Positions 45,589 through 55,175 are shown, counted from the stretch's first letter. The stretch is 64,000 nucleotides of DNA from Ameyamaea chiangmaiensis (GCF_025995235.1 NZ_BAPT01000057.1:1-64000); one strand, 5' to 3'. Translations and numbers: made by a program. The notes: generated by a model from the letters alone, not told the origin.

Positions 45589-47688
45589 ATGGACGCGCTG
45601 CTTCAGGAACTCCGGGCCGTTTTCGAGGCCGAATTCCGCGACCACCTTCAGGCGTCGCGCGCGCTGCTGTCCCTCCCGACGCTGGAGCGCACAGCCCTGT
45701 CGGAGCTGTTCCGACGCCTGCATTCCCTCAAGGGCGCGGCGCGGGCGGTCGACCATGGCCCGATCGAGGCGATCGCCCACAGGCTGGAAAGCGATTTCCA
45801 GTCCGTGCTGTCGGGTGGCAGCGTTCCCGATACGGCGTTCGTGCAGCACGTCGAACGAGGGCTGGATGCGCTGGAAGGCGCCATGGAGGCACGCCCCGAT
45901 CCCGGGCCTGCTCACCGCGCGGACGGCGACGATACACCCGATGCGGGCGGTTACGTGCAGGTGCCGATCGCGCGGCTTGATGCCCTGATCCTTGGGATGC
46001 ATCGCCTTGCCGCCGCGATCGAGCGTCGCGATGCGTTGTGGTCGGCCGTGGACCGGGTGTTCGACAGTCCATCGACGGCTGGCGCACAGGAAGTGGCGGT
46101 GCGCTCGATCCATGACGGGTTTCGCGCGCTTGACGGCATGCGGGCCGATATCGGCGGGGGCATCGATCGCGCGTTGGCGGACCTGCGCTCGGAAATCCAG
46201 TCGATTGCCTTGGTGCAGGCGGGTGCTGTGTTTTCCGGGCTGGCCGGGATGGCGCGCCAGATCGCGCGCGATTACTTGCGGCAGGACGGCCACCGCATCG
46301 ACGAGGCGATGCCCGACGGAATCGTGGTCCGGCTGTCGGGGATGGACGTCCGTGCCGATCGCCCCGTGTTGCAGGCCTTGCGCGATCCGGTGATCCAGCT
46401 GTTGCGCAACGCCATCGTGCATGGCGGGGAGCGATGGGCGAGCGCGCGCCGCGCGGGCCGGGCGGCGCAACTGGTGATCACGCTGTCGGTGCGGTTGGCT
46501 GGAAACCGCCTGGTCGTCGAGGTCGCCGACGACGGACGCGGCCCCGATCTGGCGGCGATCGCGCGGCAGGGCGTGCGGCAGGGCGTGCTGGCCCCTGACG
46601 AACAGCCGGACGAGACGCGCCTTCTGGCCTGCGTGTTCGAACCCGGTTTTTCGACACGGGGCGAGGCCGACGAACTGGCCGGGCGCGGGTTCGGCCTGTC
46701 GATCGTGGCTGAGAGCGTCCGTGTCCTGCACGGGAGTGTGCGCATGCGGCCGTGCTCGCCGGGGACGGCTGTCAGCATCGCCGTGCCGTTGGCGCGGCGG
46801 GCCCGCACGATCCTGCTGGTCGAGGCGGGTGGACAGATGCTGGGTCTGGACGGCGGTGCGGTCGAACGGCTGTTGCGGTTGGGGCCTGACGCGTTTTTCG
46901 ACACGGCCGAGGGTGCGCTGGTGACCGTCCCGGGTCTGGAGGGGGATGAGGGCAGCGAGGGCGTGCCCGAGCGTCTCGTCCCCGTCCTGCCGCTGGACGC
47001 CTTTCTGGGCGCCACGACTCCGCACGCGCACAAGGCCCCGGGTGCCATGCGGGTCGTGGTCTGTCTGCGGGGCACGGAGACGGGCGGGCCGCGCGCGCTG
47101 GTGGTCGACGCCGCGTGTGAGGTGCGCGACATGGTGGTCGGGGATTCGGCGATACCGGGCCTCGATACCGACCTGACGCCCGATCTCGGCTGGGTGCGGG
47201 AGGACTGGCCGGTTCTGGTTCTCGATGCGGCGGTGCTGGTCCGGCGCTGGGATCAGGCGGCGCGGTGGCGCGGCGCGGCGGGTTCGCCCCTGGGGGATGT
47301 GGGGATGGTCGCGCCCGAACGCCCCGTCGTGCTGGTGGTCGACGATTCGATCACCACACGTACTCTGGAGAAGACGATCCTGCTGGCGCACGGGTATGAT
47401 GTGCGGGTTGCGACGGACGGCCTCGACGCACTTGATATTCTCCGGCGCGAAGGGCGTGCGATCACCATCGTGATCACGGATGTGGAGATGCCGCGCATGG
47501 ACGGCTTCGCCTTGCTGGCGGCGATACGCGACGACCCGGCTCTGGCGGCGATCCCGGTCGTGATCATGACCTCGCGCAATGAGGAGGACGATATCCGGCG
47601 CGGTCTCGAAGGTGGTGCGCGGGCGTACATTACCAAGCAGGCGTTCGAACAGGGCGAACTGATCGCCACGCTGGAGTCCCTTCTGTGA
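45589..47688 (+). CDS. cheA: CheA-type hybrid histidine kinase with C-terminal receiver
   Basis: 699-aa CheA in the WspE/FrzE class. It has an Hpt domain with phosphorylated His45 (RLHSLKGAARA), a linker, dimer and ATPase regions with Asn274 (LLRNAIVHG), DDGRG (314-318) and GRGFGLSIV (365-373), and a CheW-like domain (about 405-560). A receiver domain (about 578-699) follows, with Asp631, Thr661 and Lys683. All catalytic residues appear intact. The fused receiver may act as phosphate sink or output. It starts 11 nt after the receptor and overlaps cheB by four bases. Confidence 0.94.
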   Translation: MDALLQELRAVFEAEFRDHLQASRALLSLPTLERTALSELFRRLHSLKGAARAVDHGPIEAIAHRLESDFQSVLSGGSVPDTAFVQHVERGLDALEGAMEARPDPGPAHRADGDDTPDAGGYVQVPIARLDALILGMHRLAAAIERRDALWSAVDRVFDSPSTAGAQEVAVRSIHDGFRALDGMRADIGGGIDRALADLRSEIQSIALVQAGAVFSGLAGMARQIARDYLRQDGHRIDEAMPDGIVVRLSGMDVRADRPVLQALRDPVIQLLRNAIVHGGERWASARRAGRAAQLVITLSVRLAGNRLVVEVADDGRGPDLAAIARQGVRQGVLAPDEQPDETRLLACVFEPGFSTRGEADELAGRGFGLSIVAESVRVLHGSVRMRPCSPGTAVSIAVPLARRARTILLVEAGGQMLGLDGGAVERLLRLGPDAFFDTAEGALVTVPGLEGDEGSEGVPERLVPVLPLDAFLGATTPHAHKAPGAMRVVVCLRGTETGGPRALVVDAACEVRDMVVGDSAIPGLDTDLTPDLGWVREDWPVLVLDAAVLVRRWDQAARWRGAAGSPLGDVGMVAPERPVVLVVDDSITTRTLEKTILLAHGYDVRVATDGLDALDILRREGRAITIVITDVEMPRMDGFALLAAIRDDPALAAIPVVIMTSRNEEDDIRRGLEGGARAYITKQAFEQGELIATLESLL

Positions 47689-48839
47689 CCGGCGTCAGCC
47701 CGGGTGCGACCGGAACGCGCGGTGCACTGGCCGCCCCTCCGGCGCGCGTTCTGGTGGTCGAGGACTCCGCGGTCGTCCGCACGCTGCTGTGTCGCCTGAT
47801 CGAGCAGGATCCGCGCCTGCGCCTGGCCGGTGCGGTCGAAAGCGCGGAGGAGGCACTCGCGGTCCTGCCACGTCTGAAGCCCGACGTGATTTCCATGGAT
47901 GTGCACCTGCCCGGCATGGATGGGCTGGTGGCCACGCGTGAGATCATGGCGCGGCAGCCGACACCCATCGTGATCGTTAGCGACGCCTGGAGCGGCGGCA
48001 CGGCGGCCAAGGCCGGCCTGACGATGGAGGCGCTGCGCTCCGGCGCGCTGACCGTGATCGAAAAGCCGCGCCTGAGTGCCATCGTGGCCGGCGATCTCGC
48101 GCGCGGCTTCACCACGCAGCTGTCGATCATGTCTCAGGTGCCGGTCGTGCGCCGTCGTCTCGCGCCGCCGCCGTCGGCCGTGATGGGGCCGACCTGCGCG
48201 CTTGGCGGACGGCCGGTGCGGTTGCTGGTGATGGCGGCGTCCACCGGCGGACCGCCCGCCTTCGAGCGCGTGCTGCGGGCTCTGCCCGCCGACTTTCCGC
48301 TGCCGATCGTGCTTGTCCAGCATATGGGCGCGCCGTTTCTCGACGGGTTCGCGTCCTGGCTGGATGGGCTGGTCGGGCTGGACGTCCGGCTGGCCCGGCC
48401 GGGCGACATGCCCCGGCCGGGCCTTGTCCTTGTGGCGCCGGGGGACGGGGAGCTGCGTCTGGGGGCGGGGGGTGTCGTACGGATCGATCCGGTCGCCCCG
48501 GGCGCCCGGCCGGGTCCGTGCCCGTCGGCCGATCTGCTGTTCCATTCGGCGGTGGAGCGGTTCGGCGCGTCGGTGATGGGCGTGCTGCTGACCGGGATGG
48601 GGCGTGACGGCGCCAGCGGGCTTGCGGCGATTCACCGCGCCGGCGGCCCGACGATCGCGGAGGACGCGCGCACGGCGGTCGTGTTCGGCATGCCGCGCGC
48701 GGCGATCGAGATGAATGCGGCGTCGCTGGTGCTGCCGCTCGACCTGATTGCCGGCAGCCTGTGCGCGACGGCTGGCGTTCCCGTGCCGCTTGCGGGGGCC
48801 GCCGTGCGATCGGGACTGGCGGAAGGATCCCCCTTGTGA
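47685..48839 (+). CDS. cheB: CheB-type protein-glutamate methylesterase
   Basis: Demethylates the receptor in opposition to CheR, activated by phosphorylation from CheA. The 384-aa protein has a receiver domain (Asp72 in SMDVHLPGMDG, Lys127) and a methylesterase domain with the triad Ser186 (AASTGGP), His213 (VQHMG) and Asp308 (GMGRDGA). Equivalent to WspF/CheB3. Translation is coupled to its neighbours by overlaps on both sides. Confidence 0.95.
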   Translation: MTGVSPGATGTRGALAAPPARVLVVEDSAVVRTLLCRLIEQDPRLRLAGAVESAEEALAVLPRLKPDVISMDVHLPGMDGLVATREIMARQPTPIVIVSDAWSGGTAAKAGLTMEALRSGALTVIEKPRLSAIVAGDLARGFTTQLSIMSQVPVVRRRLAPPPSAVMGPTCALGGRPVRLLVMAASTGGPPAFERVLRALPADFPLPIVLVQHMGAPFLDGFASWLDGLVGLDVRLARPGDMPRPGLVLVAPGDGELRLGAGGVVRIDPVAPGARPGPCPSADLLFHSAVERFGASVMGVLLTGMGRDGASGLAAIHRAGGPTIAEDARTAVVFGMPRAAIEMNAASLVLPLDLIAGSLCATAGVPVPLAGAAVRSGLAEGSPL

Positions 48840-50677
48840 ACGCATCAGCCGTGGACAACGGCGCGCGCCTGCTGCTGGTCGAGGATTCCGACACGCAGGC
48901 GCTGCGCATCCGCCGCATGCTCGAACAGCACGGGTTCCAGGTCGAACGCGTCGAGAGTGGCGAGGTCGCGCTCGACCGTCTGGCGCACGATATTCCGGAC
49001 CTCGTCATCGCGGATTACCATCTGCCGGGCATGAATGGCGGGCAGATGGCGCGTCAGATCCGCATGAGCGCCTCCACGCGTCTTGTCCCCGTGCTGATGC
49101 TGACCGAGGGGGCCGAGCCCGGGCTGGAGCGCGAGGGGCTGGAAAGCGGAGCGGACGCGTATGTGTCCAAATCCGCGTTGCCCGAGGTTCTGGTGCTGCG
49201 CATCCGGGCGCTCCTGCGGCAGACCGGCCGACAGGGGGGCGAGGACGCGCTGCCGTTCCGGCGCGCCCGGATCGTGGTGCTGACGGGAGACGACACCCGG
49301 TCGAGCCGCACGCCGGGAGCTCTGGTGGCGTTGCTGTCGCGCGACGGCCATCTGGTGACCGAGGAGCACGACCCCGACGGCCTGATCGAATCGGGCTGGC
49401 TGGACCCGGACCGGGCACCGGACTGCATCGTGGTCGACCTTGTGACAACGCGCTTCGACGGGGTCGCGTTCTGCCGGCGGCTCGACGCGCTACGCCAGCG
49501 TGTTCTTCTGGCCGGTGATGTGCCGTTGCGTATTCTGGGTCTGTGCCGGCAATCGGACTATCGCAGCGATGCCTCGCTGCGGCTGTTCGAGGCCGGCGTG
49601 GACGATCTGGTGCCCGAGGACATTGATTCCGACGTTCTGGCCCTGCGTATCCGCGTTCTGGTGCGCCGCAAGCTGGGACAGGACGAGATCCGGCGGCAGG
49701 AGGACGAGCGTCGCGCACAGGAGGCGGCGGTGGCGAGCGCGCGGCTGGAGGCATCGGTCAACGCGGCCAAGGCATCCCTGGCCGGAGCGCTGGAGCAGGC
49801 GAACCGGGAGCTGGCACACGCCAACCACGCCCTGATCGAGGCGCAGGGCAAGCTGGTGCAGAGTGCCAAGATGGCCTCGCTGGGTGAGCTGGTGGCCGGT
49901 ATCGCGCATGAGATCAACAACCCGCTGGCCTTTACGATCGCGCACAAGGACACGGTCGAGCGCGCGCTGGATCGGTTGATGAACGAGGCCGCCCCCCCCG
50001 ACGCCGGCACGCGCGAGGCGCTGCTGGCCAAGTGCCGCGCGCGTGTCGGCTCCATGGCGCTGGGTCTGAAGCGGATTCAAAATCTGGTGCTGAGCCTGCG
50101 AAAGTTCTCGCGACTGGATGAGGGGGCTTTTCAGGAGGTCGATGTGCCCGAGGCGGTCGACGTCGCTCTGGCGCTGCTGACACACAAGATCGGCCCGGGG
50201 ATCGTGATCGAGACCGACCTGCGGGCGCCGGCCGTGCTGTACTGTCAGCCGGCCCTGTTGAATCAGGTCGTGATGAACCTGCTGAGCAATGCGATCGACG
50301 CGATCGTGCGCGAGGGCGACAGCGAAGGACGCGGCGACCATCGCATGGTGACAGGCCGCATCCGGATCGCAACGCGCCTGTACCCCTCTTCCGATTCGAC
50401 CGAACCGTCCTACATCATCGAGGTCGAGGATTCCGGGCCGGGCATTCCTCCCGAAACGCGCGAGCGGATTTTCGAGCCGTTTTTCACCACCAAGCCCGTG
50501 GGTGCCGGGACCGGCCTTGGTCTGGCGATCGCCTATGGTGTCATGCAGGCCCATCACGGCGCGATCGCCATCGATGAGTCGGGGCTGGGCGGCGCGCGCT
50601 TTACCCTGACCGTCCCCTATCGCGCGCTGGAGGCTCCCGACACCGCCGCGCCCTATTCGTCGCAGGAGACGCCATGA
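48836..50677 (+). CDS. Hybrid sensor kinase REC-REC-coiled coil-HisKA-HATPase (CheS3-like)
   Basis: 613-aa cytoplasmic kinase without membrane helices. The first receiver (10-130) is complete (EDS acidic pair, Asp60, Thr90, Lys112). The second (about 144-275) keeps Asp201 but lacks the conserved Thr and Lys, so it looks like a pseudo-receiver. A coiled coil (about 283-345) leads to the kinase: His358 in GIAHEINNP, N box MNLLSNAIDAI, DSGPG and GTGLGLAI. GTG 48836 follows GGAAGGA and overlaps the cheB stop. The architecture matches CheS3 of Rhodocista Che3, where CheA3 phosphorylates a kinase that acts as output. Confidence 0.92.
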   Translation: MNASAVDNGARLLLVEDSDTQALRIRRMLEQHGFQVERVESGEVALDRLAHDIPDLVIADYHLPGMNGGQMARQIRMSASTRLVPVLMLTEGAEPGLEREGLESGADAYVSKSALPEVLVLRIRALLRQTGRQGGEDALPFRRARIVVLTGDDTRSSRTPGALVALLSRDGHLVTEEHDPDGLIESGWLDPDRAPDCIVVDLVTTRFDGVAFCRRLDALRQRVLLAGDVPLRILGLCRQSDYRSDASLRLFEAGVDDLVPEDIDSDVLALRIRVLVRRKLGQDEIRRQEDERRAQEAAVASARLEASVNAAKASLAGALEQANRELAHANHALIEAQGKLVQSAKMASLGELVAGIAHEINNPLAFTIAHKDTVERALDRLMNEAAPPDAGTREALLAKCRARVGSMALGLKRIQNLVLSLRKFSRLDEGAFQEVDVPEAVDVALALLTHKIGPGIVIETDLRAPAVLYCQPALLNQVVMNLLSNAIDAIVREGDSEGRGDHRMVTGRIRIATRLYPSSDSTEPSYIIEVEDSGPGIPPETRERIFEPFFTTKPVGAGTGLGLAIAYGVMQAHHGAIAIDESGLGGARFTLTVPYRALEAPDTAAPYSSQETP

Positions 50678-52659
50678 CCGCGCGCCCGCTTGTTCTGATC
50701 GTCGACGATGAGTCGGAAATTCTGGTCGCGCTGACCGACCTCCTTGAGGATTCGTTCGAGGTCCTCTCCACGACGGCGCCGGCCCGCGCGCTCGAGATCC
50801 TGCACAGAAACCCGGGCATCGCGGTCATCATTTCCGACCAGCGCATGCCCGGCATCCCGGGCGATGTGTTTCTGACGCGTGCCCGCGCGCTCAGTGACGC
50901 GCAGGCGATCCTGCTAACCGGATATGCCGATATCGGCGCCGTCGCGGCGGCGCTGAATCAGGGGCGGATTTCGTTCTATTCCCACAAGCCGTGGGAGCCG
51001 GATGCTATGCTGGCCATGGTACGGCAGGCCGCCGAGCGGTTCCGGCTTGAAGGCGAGTTGCGGACCGAGCGGATGCTGCTGGGCGCGCTGATGGCCAATC
51101 TGCGCTCCGGCTTGTCGTTCAAGGACTGGTCGGGTCGGTTCGTGCGTGTCAATGACCTCGCCGCCGCCACGTTCGCCGCGGACCCCGTGGACTGTGTCGG
51201 CCACCGGGAGGTCGATCTGTGCGCCCCCGGACAGCGTGCGCGGGTCGAGGCGGCGGAGCAGCGTCTGGCCGCCAACGGACGCGACGAGGAGACGTTTCTG
51301 GTCCCCCCGGACGAGCCGGGTGCCGGGCGCTGGCGCGAGGTGACGCGCGTCCAGCTGGCCGGGCGTGGCCGCGATCTGGATGGGCATGAAAACGAGGGGG
51401 TCTGGTCGGTCACGATCGACCGGGACGTCACGGCGCGCGTGGAGATGGAGCAGCGGCTGCGCCAGGCCGAGAAGATGCAGGCGCTCGGCACCCTGTCCGG
51501 GGGCATTGCCCATGATTTTAACAACCTGCTGACCGCCGTGATCGGCTCTCTGGAACTGGTGGGCGATATGGTCGCGCCCGACCCGGCGGTGGCGCGTCTG
51601 CTGGACAACGCGACCACGGCCGCCCAGCGCGGAGCGGTGCTGACGCGGCGGCTACTGAACTTCAGCCGCCCCCGCGATCTGCAGATCCACAGTGTCGATG
51701 CCTGCGCCCTGATCAGCGGCATGCGCGATCTTCTGGCCCAGAGCACCGTCTCGCGCCCCGACCTCGACCAGACGCCGGGCGGCGGGGGGGCATGCGTGCT
51801 GGACCTTGCGGGCGTGCCGGGCGCCGGGCGTCTGCCACAGGTGCGAACCGATTCCGGGCAGCTCGAAATGGCGCTGCTCAACTTGTGCATCAATGCCCGG
51901 GACGCGATGCCGGGCGGCGGCACGATCCGGATCGAGGCAAGGGCCGAACAGGTCGAGCCCGACGCCGCGCTCAAGGGGGTCGCGGGCGGCGGCGGGGCGG
52001 CGACGGTGGCCACGCTGCCCGCTGGCGCCTATGTCGTCATCGCCGTGGTGGACGAAGGACTGGGCATGTCGACCGAGACCGCCGCCCGGATTTTCGAACC
52101 GTTTTTCACCACCAAGGATATCGGGCGCGGGACCGGCCTTGGCCTGTCGATGGTCTATGGTTTTGTGCGGCATTGCGGCGGCGATGTGCGGGTGGACTCG
52201 GCGCCGGGGCGCGGTACGCGCATGGAGCTTTGGTTGCCCGCCGAGGCGGCCTGCGACCCCGTCACCGAACCGGTGTCGTCCGCTGTAACGGCGACCGGTG
52301 CGCCGACCGGGCCGCTGCATGTGCTGGTCGTCGATGACGAGGCGCTGGTGCGTGCGGTGACGGCCGGGTTCCTGATGCAGGCCGGGCATACGGTCGTCGA
52401 AGCCGAGGACGGCGAGGAGGCACTGTCACTGATCCGTAAGGGCGAGCCGTTCGATCTGGTGGTGATGGATCTTCTGATGCCGGTGATGGGCGGCGTGGAA
52501 TGTGCGCGCCGCATCCTTGAGGAGCGCCCGTCGCAAAAGATCATCTTCGTTACCGGTTTCGCCGACATGGACACGCTGCCGGACGGGGCGCGGGTGCTGG
52601 CCAAGCCGTTCACGCCACAGGCGCTGGCCGCCGCCCTGCGTGAGGTCGCGGGGGGTTGA
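50674..52659 (+). CDS. Hybrid histidine kinase REC-PAS-HisKA-HATPase-REC
   Basis: 661-aa cytoplasmic hybrid kinase. The N-terminal receiver (1-120) has Asp55 in ISDQRMPG and the HKPWEP signature after its last strand. A PAS-like segment (about 130-255), HisKA with His280 (GGIAHDFNNLL), ATPase motifs (VVDEGLGM, GTGLGLSMVYG) and a C-terminal receiver (about 535-655) with VVMDLLMPVMGG follow. The start overlaps the upstream kinase stop by four bases. Its receivers could accept phosphate from CheA or from the preceding kinase, making the output a branched relay; the target is unknown. Confidence 0.92.
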   Translation: MTARPLVLIVDDESEILVALTDLLEDSFEVLSTTAPARALEILHRNPGIAVIISDQRMPGIPGDVFLTRARALSDAQAILLTGYADIGAVAAALNQGRISFYSHKPWEPDAMLAMVRQAAERFRLEGELRTERMLLGALMANLRSGLSFKDWSGRFVRVNDLAAATFAADPVDCVGHREVDLCAPGQRARVEAAEQRLAANGRDEETFLVPPDEPGAGRWREVTRVQLAGRGRDLDGHENEGVWSVTIDRDVTARVEMEQRLRQAEKMQALGTLSGGIAHDFNNLLTAVIGSLELVGDMVAPDPAVARLLDNATTAAQRGAVLTRRLLNFSRPRDLQIHSVDACALISGMRDLLAQSTVSRPDLDQTPGGGGACVLDLAGVPGAGRLPQVRTDSGQLEMALLNLCINARDAMPGGGTIRIEARAEQVEPDAALKGVAGGGGAATVATLPAGAYVVIAVVDEGLGMSTETAARIFEPFFTTKDIGRGTGLGLSMVYGFVRHCGGDVRVDSAPGRGTRMELWLPAEAACDPVTEPVSSAVTATGAPTGPLHVLVVDDEALVRAVTAGFLMQAGHTVVEAEDGEEALSLIRKGEPFDLVVMDLLMPVMGGVECARRILEERPSQKIIFVTGFADMDTLPDGARVLAKPFTPQALAAALREVAGG

Positions 52660-52724
52660 GCGCGGGGCCGGGTGGCCGGCGGGGTCTCTTGTCTTGCGGC
52701 TTCCGTCGCCTATCTTATCGCTCT

Positions 52725-53318
52725 ATGCACAATATGACGTCTTCCCCCCATGATCCGGTCGGCTGGCACGGCACGACCATTCTCTCTGTGCGTCGTGGCC
52801 GCTCGGTCGCCATGGCGGGCGACGGCCAAGTGACGCTGGGCCAGACGGTGATCAAGGGCAATGCCCGCAAGGTCCGCCGGATCGGCCCGCACGGCACGAT
52901 CCTCGCGGGGTTCGCCGGTGCCACGGCCGATGCCTTCACGTTGCTGGAGCGTCTTGAGGCCAAGCTGGAGCGCTATCCCAATCAGCTGGAGCGCGCTTGC
53001 GTGGAACTGGCCAAGGACTGGCGGACCGATCGCTACCTGCGCCGTCTGGAGGCGATGATGGCCGTCGCCGACGCGGAGCGCTCGTTCACCCTGACCGGCA
53101 ACGGGGACGTGCTGGAACCCGAAGACGGCATCGTCGCGATCGGTTCGGGTGGAAACTACGCCCTGTCGGCGGCACGGGCGTTGATGACGGTCGAAGGTCT
53201 TGATGCCGCGGAGATCGCACGCCGGGCAATGAAGATCGCCGGCGATATCTGCGTCTATACGAATTACTCCGTCATTCTCGAAACGCTGGGCTCCGACAGC
53301 CCGGGCGAGGGAGCGTGA
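52725..53318 (+). CDS. hslV: ATP-dependent protease subunit HslV
   Basis: Peptidase of the HslUV (ClpYQ) protease. The mature N-terminus should be the catalytic Thr of GWHGTTILSVRRG; the bases from ATG 52725 encode about 16 residues before it, so a propeptide must be removed. The conserved AGDGQVTLG, KVRRIG and IGSGGNYALSAARAL segments are present. ATG 52734 is an alternative start. The frame is open further upstream to 52656 without conserved residues. The stop overlaps hslU. Confidence 0.95.
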   Translation: MHNMTSSPHDPVGWHGTTILSVRRGRSVAMAGDGQVTLGQTVIKGNARKVRRIGPHGTILAGFAGATADAFTLLERLEAKLERYPNQLERACVELAKDWRTDRYLRRLEAMMAVADAERSFTLTGNGDVLEPEDGIVAIGSGGNYALSAARALMTVEGLDAAEIARRAMKIAGDICVYTNYSVILETLGSDSPGEGA

Positions 53319-54637
53319 GCCTTATGGACAGTCCGAACTATTCCCCGCGCGAGATCGTCTCGGAACTCGACCGGTTCATCATCGGGCAGAACGATGCCAA
53401 GCGTGCCGTCGCCATTGCGATGCGCAATCGCTGGCGGCGTGCGCAGTTGCCTGAGGGTCTGCGCGACGAGGTCGTGCCCAAGAACATCCTGATGATCGGG
53501 CCGACCGGCTGCGGCAAGACCGAGATCGCCCGCCGTCTGGCCAAGCTGGCGCAAAGTCCGTTTCTGAAGGTCGAGGCGACGAAATTCACCGAGGTGGGGT
53601 ATGTCGGCCGCGATGTCGAGAGCATCGTGCGCGATCTGGTTGAAGTCTCGATCACCATGTTGCGCGACATCCGGCGGCGCGACGTGCAGGCCGGCGCCGA
53701 GCAGGCGGCCGAAGCGCGGCTGGTCGATGCACTGGTGGGCGAATCCGCGTCCGCCGACACCAAGAGCAAGTTCCGCCAGATGCTGCGCAACGGGGAACTG
53801 GAGACCAGGGAGGTCGAACTCGCCATCACGGACCCGCAGGCCGCGCCTGTGGGCGAGATGCCCGGCTTGCAGCCGGGGAACGTCATCAATTTCGGCGACA
53901 TGATGAAGGGGCTGATGAACCGGACGCCGCAGCGCCGCCGCCTGACCGTCGCCGCGGCGCGCGAGGCGCTGGTGCGGGAGGAGGCCGACCGCCTGCTGGA
54001 TTCGGATGCTTTGACGCGCGAGGCCGTGCAGCACGCGCAGGACCACGGCATCGTGTTCCTCGACGAGATCGACAAGGTCTGCGCGCGTTCGTCCGACGGA
54101 GGGGTGCGCGGCGGTGACGTCTCCCGCGAAGGCGTGCAGCGCGATCTTCTGCCGTTGATCGAGGGTACGACGGTCTCGACCAAGCATGGACCGGTCAAGA
54201 CGGATCATATCCTGTTCATCGCCTCGGGCGCGTTCCATCTGGCCAAGCCGGCCGACCTTCTGCCGGAGTTGCAGGGCCGCCTGCCGATCCGCGTGGAGCT
54301 CGATCCGCTGTCGCGCGACGACCTGCGGCGGATTCTGACCGAGCCGGAGCATTCGCTGCTGAAGCAGTACTCCGCGCTGCTGGAGACCGAGGGCGTGGAT
54401 CTGGCGTTCGACGACGATGCGGTGGGGGCCTTGGCCGACCTTGCGGCCGAGATCAACGAGCGCGTGGAGAATATCGGCGCGCGGCGGCTGGCCACGGTTC
54501 TGGAGCGGTTGCTGGAGGATGTCTCGTTCTCGGCCTCTGACCGTGCGGGTCAGGCCGTGCGGGTCGCGGCGGCCGACGTGCGGGAGAAGGTTGCGCCGCT
54601 TGCCCAGAAAGGCGATCTGAGCCGCTTCATCCTCTGA
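53315..54637 (+). CDS. hslU: ATP-dependent protease ATPase subunit HslU
   Basis: AAA+ unfoldase feeding HslV. The 440-aa protein has the Walker A GPTGCGKTE, the EVGYVGRDVE pore loop, the HslU-specific I domain, Walker B IVFLDEIDK and a C-terminal tail KGDLSRFIL ending in the Leu that docks into HslV. GTG 53315 overlaps the hslV stop; ATG 53324 is the alternative start. Confidence 0.97.
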   Translation: MSLMDSPNYSPREIVSELDRFIIGQNDAKRAVAIAMRNRWRRAQLPEGLRDEVVPKNILMIGPTGCGKTEIARRLAKLAQSPFLKVEATKFTEVGYVGRDVESIVRDLVEVSITMLRDIRRRDVQAGAEQAAEARLVDALVGESASADTKSKFRQMLRNGELETREVELAITDPQAAPVGEMPGLQPGNVINFGDMMKGLMNRTPQRRRLTVAAAREALVREEADRLLDSDALTREAVQHAQDHGIVFLDEIDKVCARSSDGGVRGGDVSREGVQRDLLPLIEGTTVSTKHGPVKTDHILFIASGAFHLAKPADLLPELQGRLPIRVELDPLSRDDLRRILTEPEHSLLKQYSALLETEGVDLAFDDDAVGALADLAAEINERVENIGARRLATVLERLLEDVSFSASDRAGQAVRVAAADVREKVAPLAQKGDLSRFIL

Positions 54638-54713
54638 GGACGGGCCGGAGCGCGCGGACACCGCGCGCACCGATTTCGTTCCCCGGAGATCGCTCCAGCG
54701 CAAGGTCAGCACC

Positions 54714-55157
54714 ATGTCCGATCCGTTCGTTACCCCCCAAGACGAAACCGCCGCCGCCGCGATCGCGGAGATCGGAGAGGAACTCGCACTGTTCGACGAC
54801 TGGATGGAGCGTTACCAATATATCATCGAATTGGGCCGGAAGTTGCCACCGATGCCCGCTGGCTGGTACGACGACGCCCACCGCGTGCCGGGCTGTCAGA
54901 GCCAGGTCTGGCTCGAGAGCCTCGAGCGCGACGGGTGCCTGTATTTCGCCGGTGCGTCCGACGCGGCCATCGTGTCGGGGTTGGTCGCGATGTTGCTGCG
55001 TGTCTATTCGGGGCGCACGCCGGACGAGATCATGGCAACCGAACCACGCTTCCTGCATGACCTGGGACTGGTGCAGGCGCTGTCGACCAATCGCGGAAAC
55101 GGGGTGGAAGCCATGGCACGCGCCATTCGTCTGGCAGCCGGCAAGGCAGTGGCGTGA
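54714..55157 (+). CDS. sufE: Cysteine desulfuration protein SufE
   Basis: Accepts sulfur from the cysteine desulfurase SufS for iron-sulfur cluster assembly. The 147-aa SufE fold has the acceptor Cys in VPGCQSQVW and the RYQYIIELGRKLPP opening. No other suf gene is adjacent. A 76-nt gap separates it from hslU. Confidence 0.94.
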   Translation: MSDPFVTPQDETAAAAIAEIGEELALFDDWMERYQYIIELGRKLPPMPAGWYDDAHRVPGCQSQVWLESLERDGCLYFAGASDAAIVSGLVAMLLRVYSGRTPDEIMATEPRFLHDLGLVQALSTNRGNGVEAMARAIRLAAGKAVA

Positions 55158-55175
55158 TGGTATAAAGTCGGCATT

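Noticed and set aside
43595..47391. Long antisense frames opposite the receptor and cheA genes
   Set aside because: The plus-strand proteins are complete with intact catalytic motifs; the opposite frames are His/Arg-rich shadows.
41374..52659. Flagellar chemotaxis operon
   Set aside because: No CheY, CheD, CheZ or flagellar gene is present, and CheA carries a fused receiver while CheR has TPRs, the pattern of non-motility chemosensory systems.
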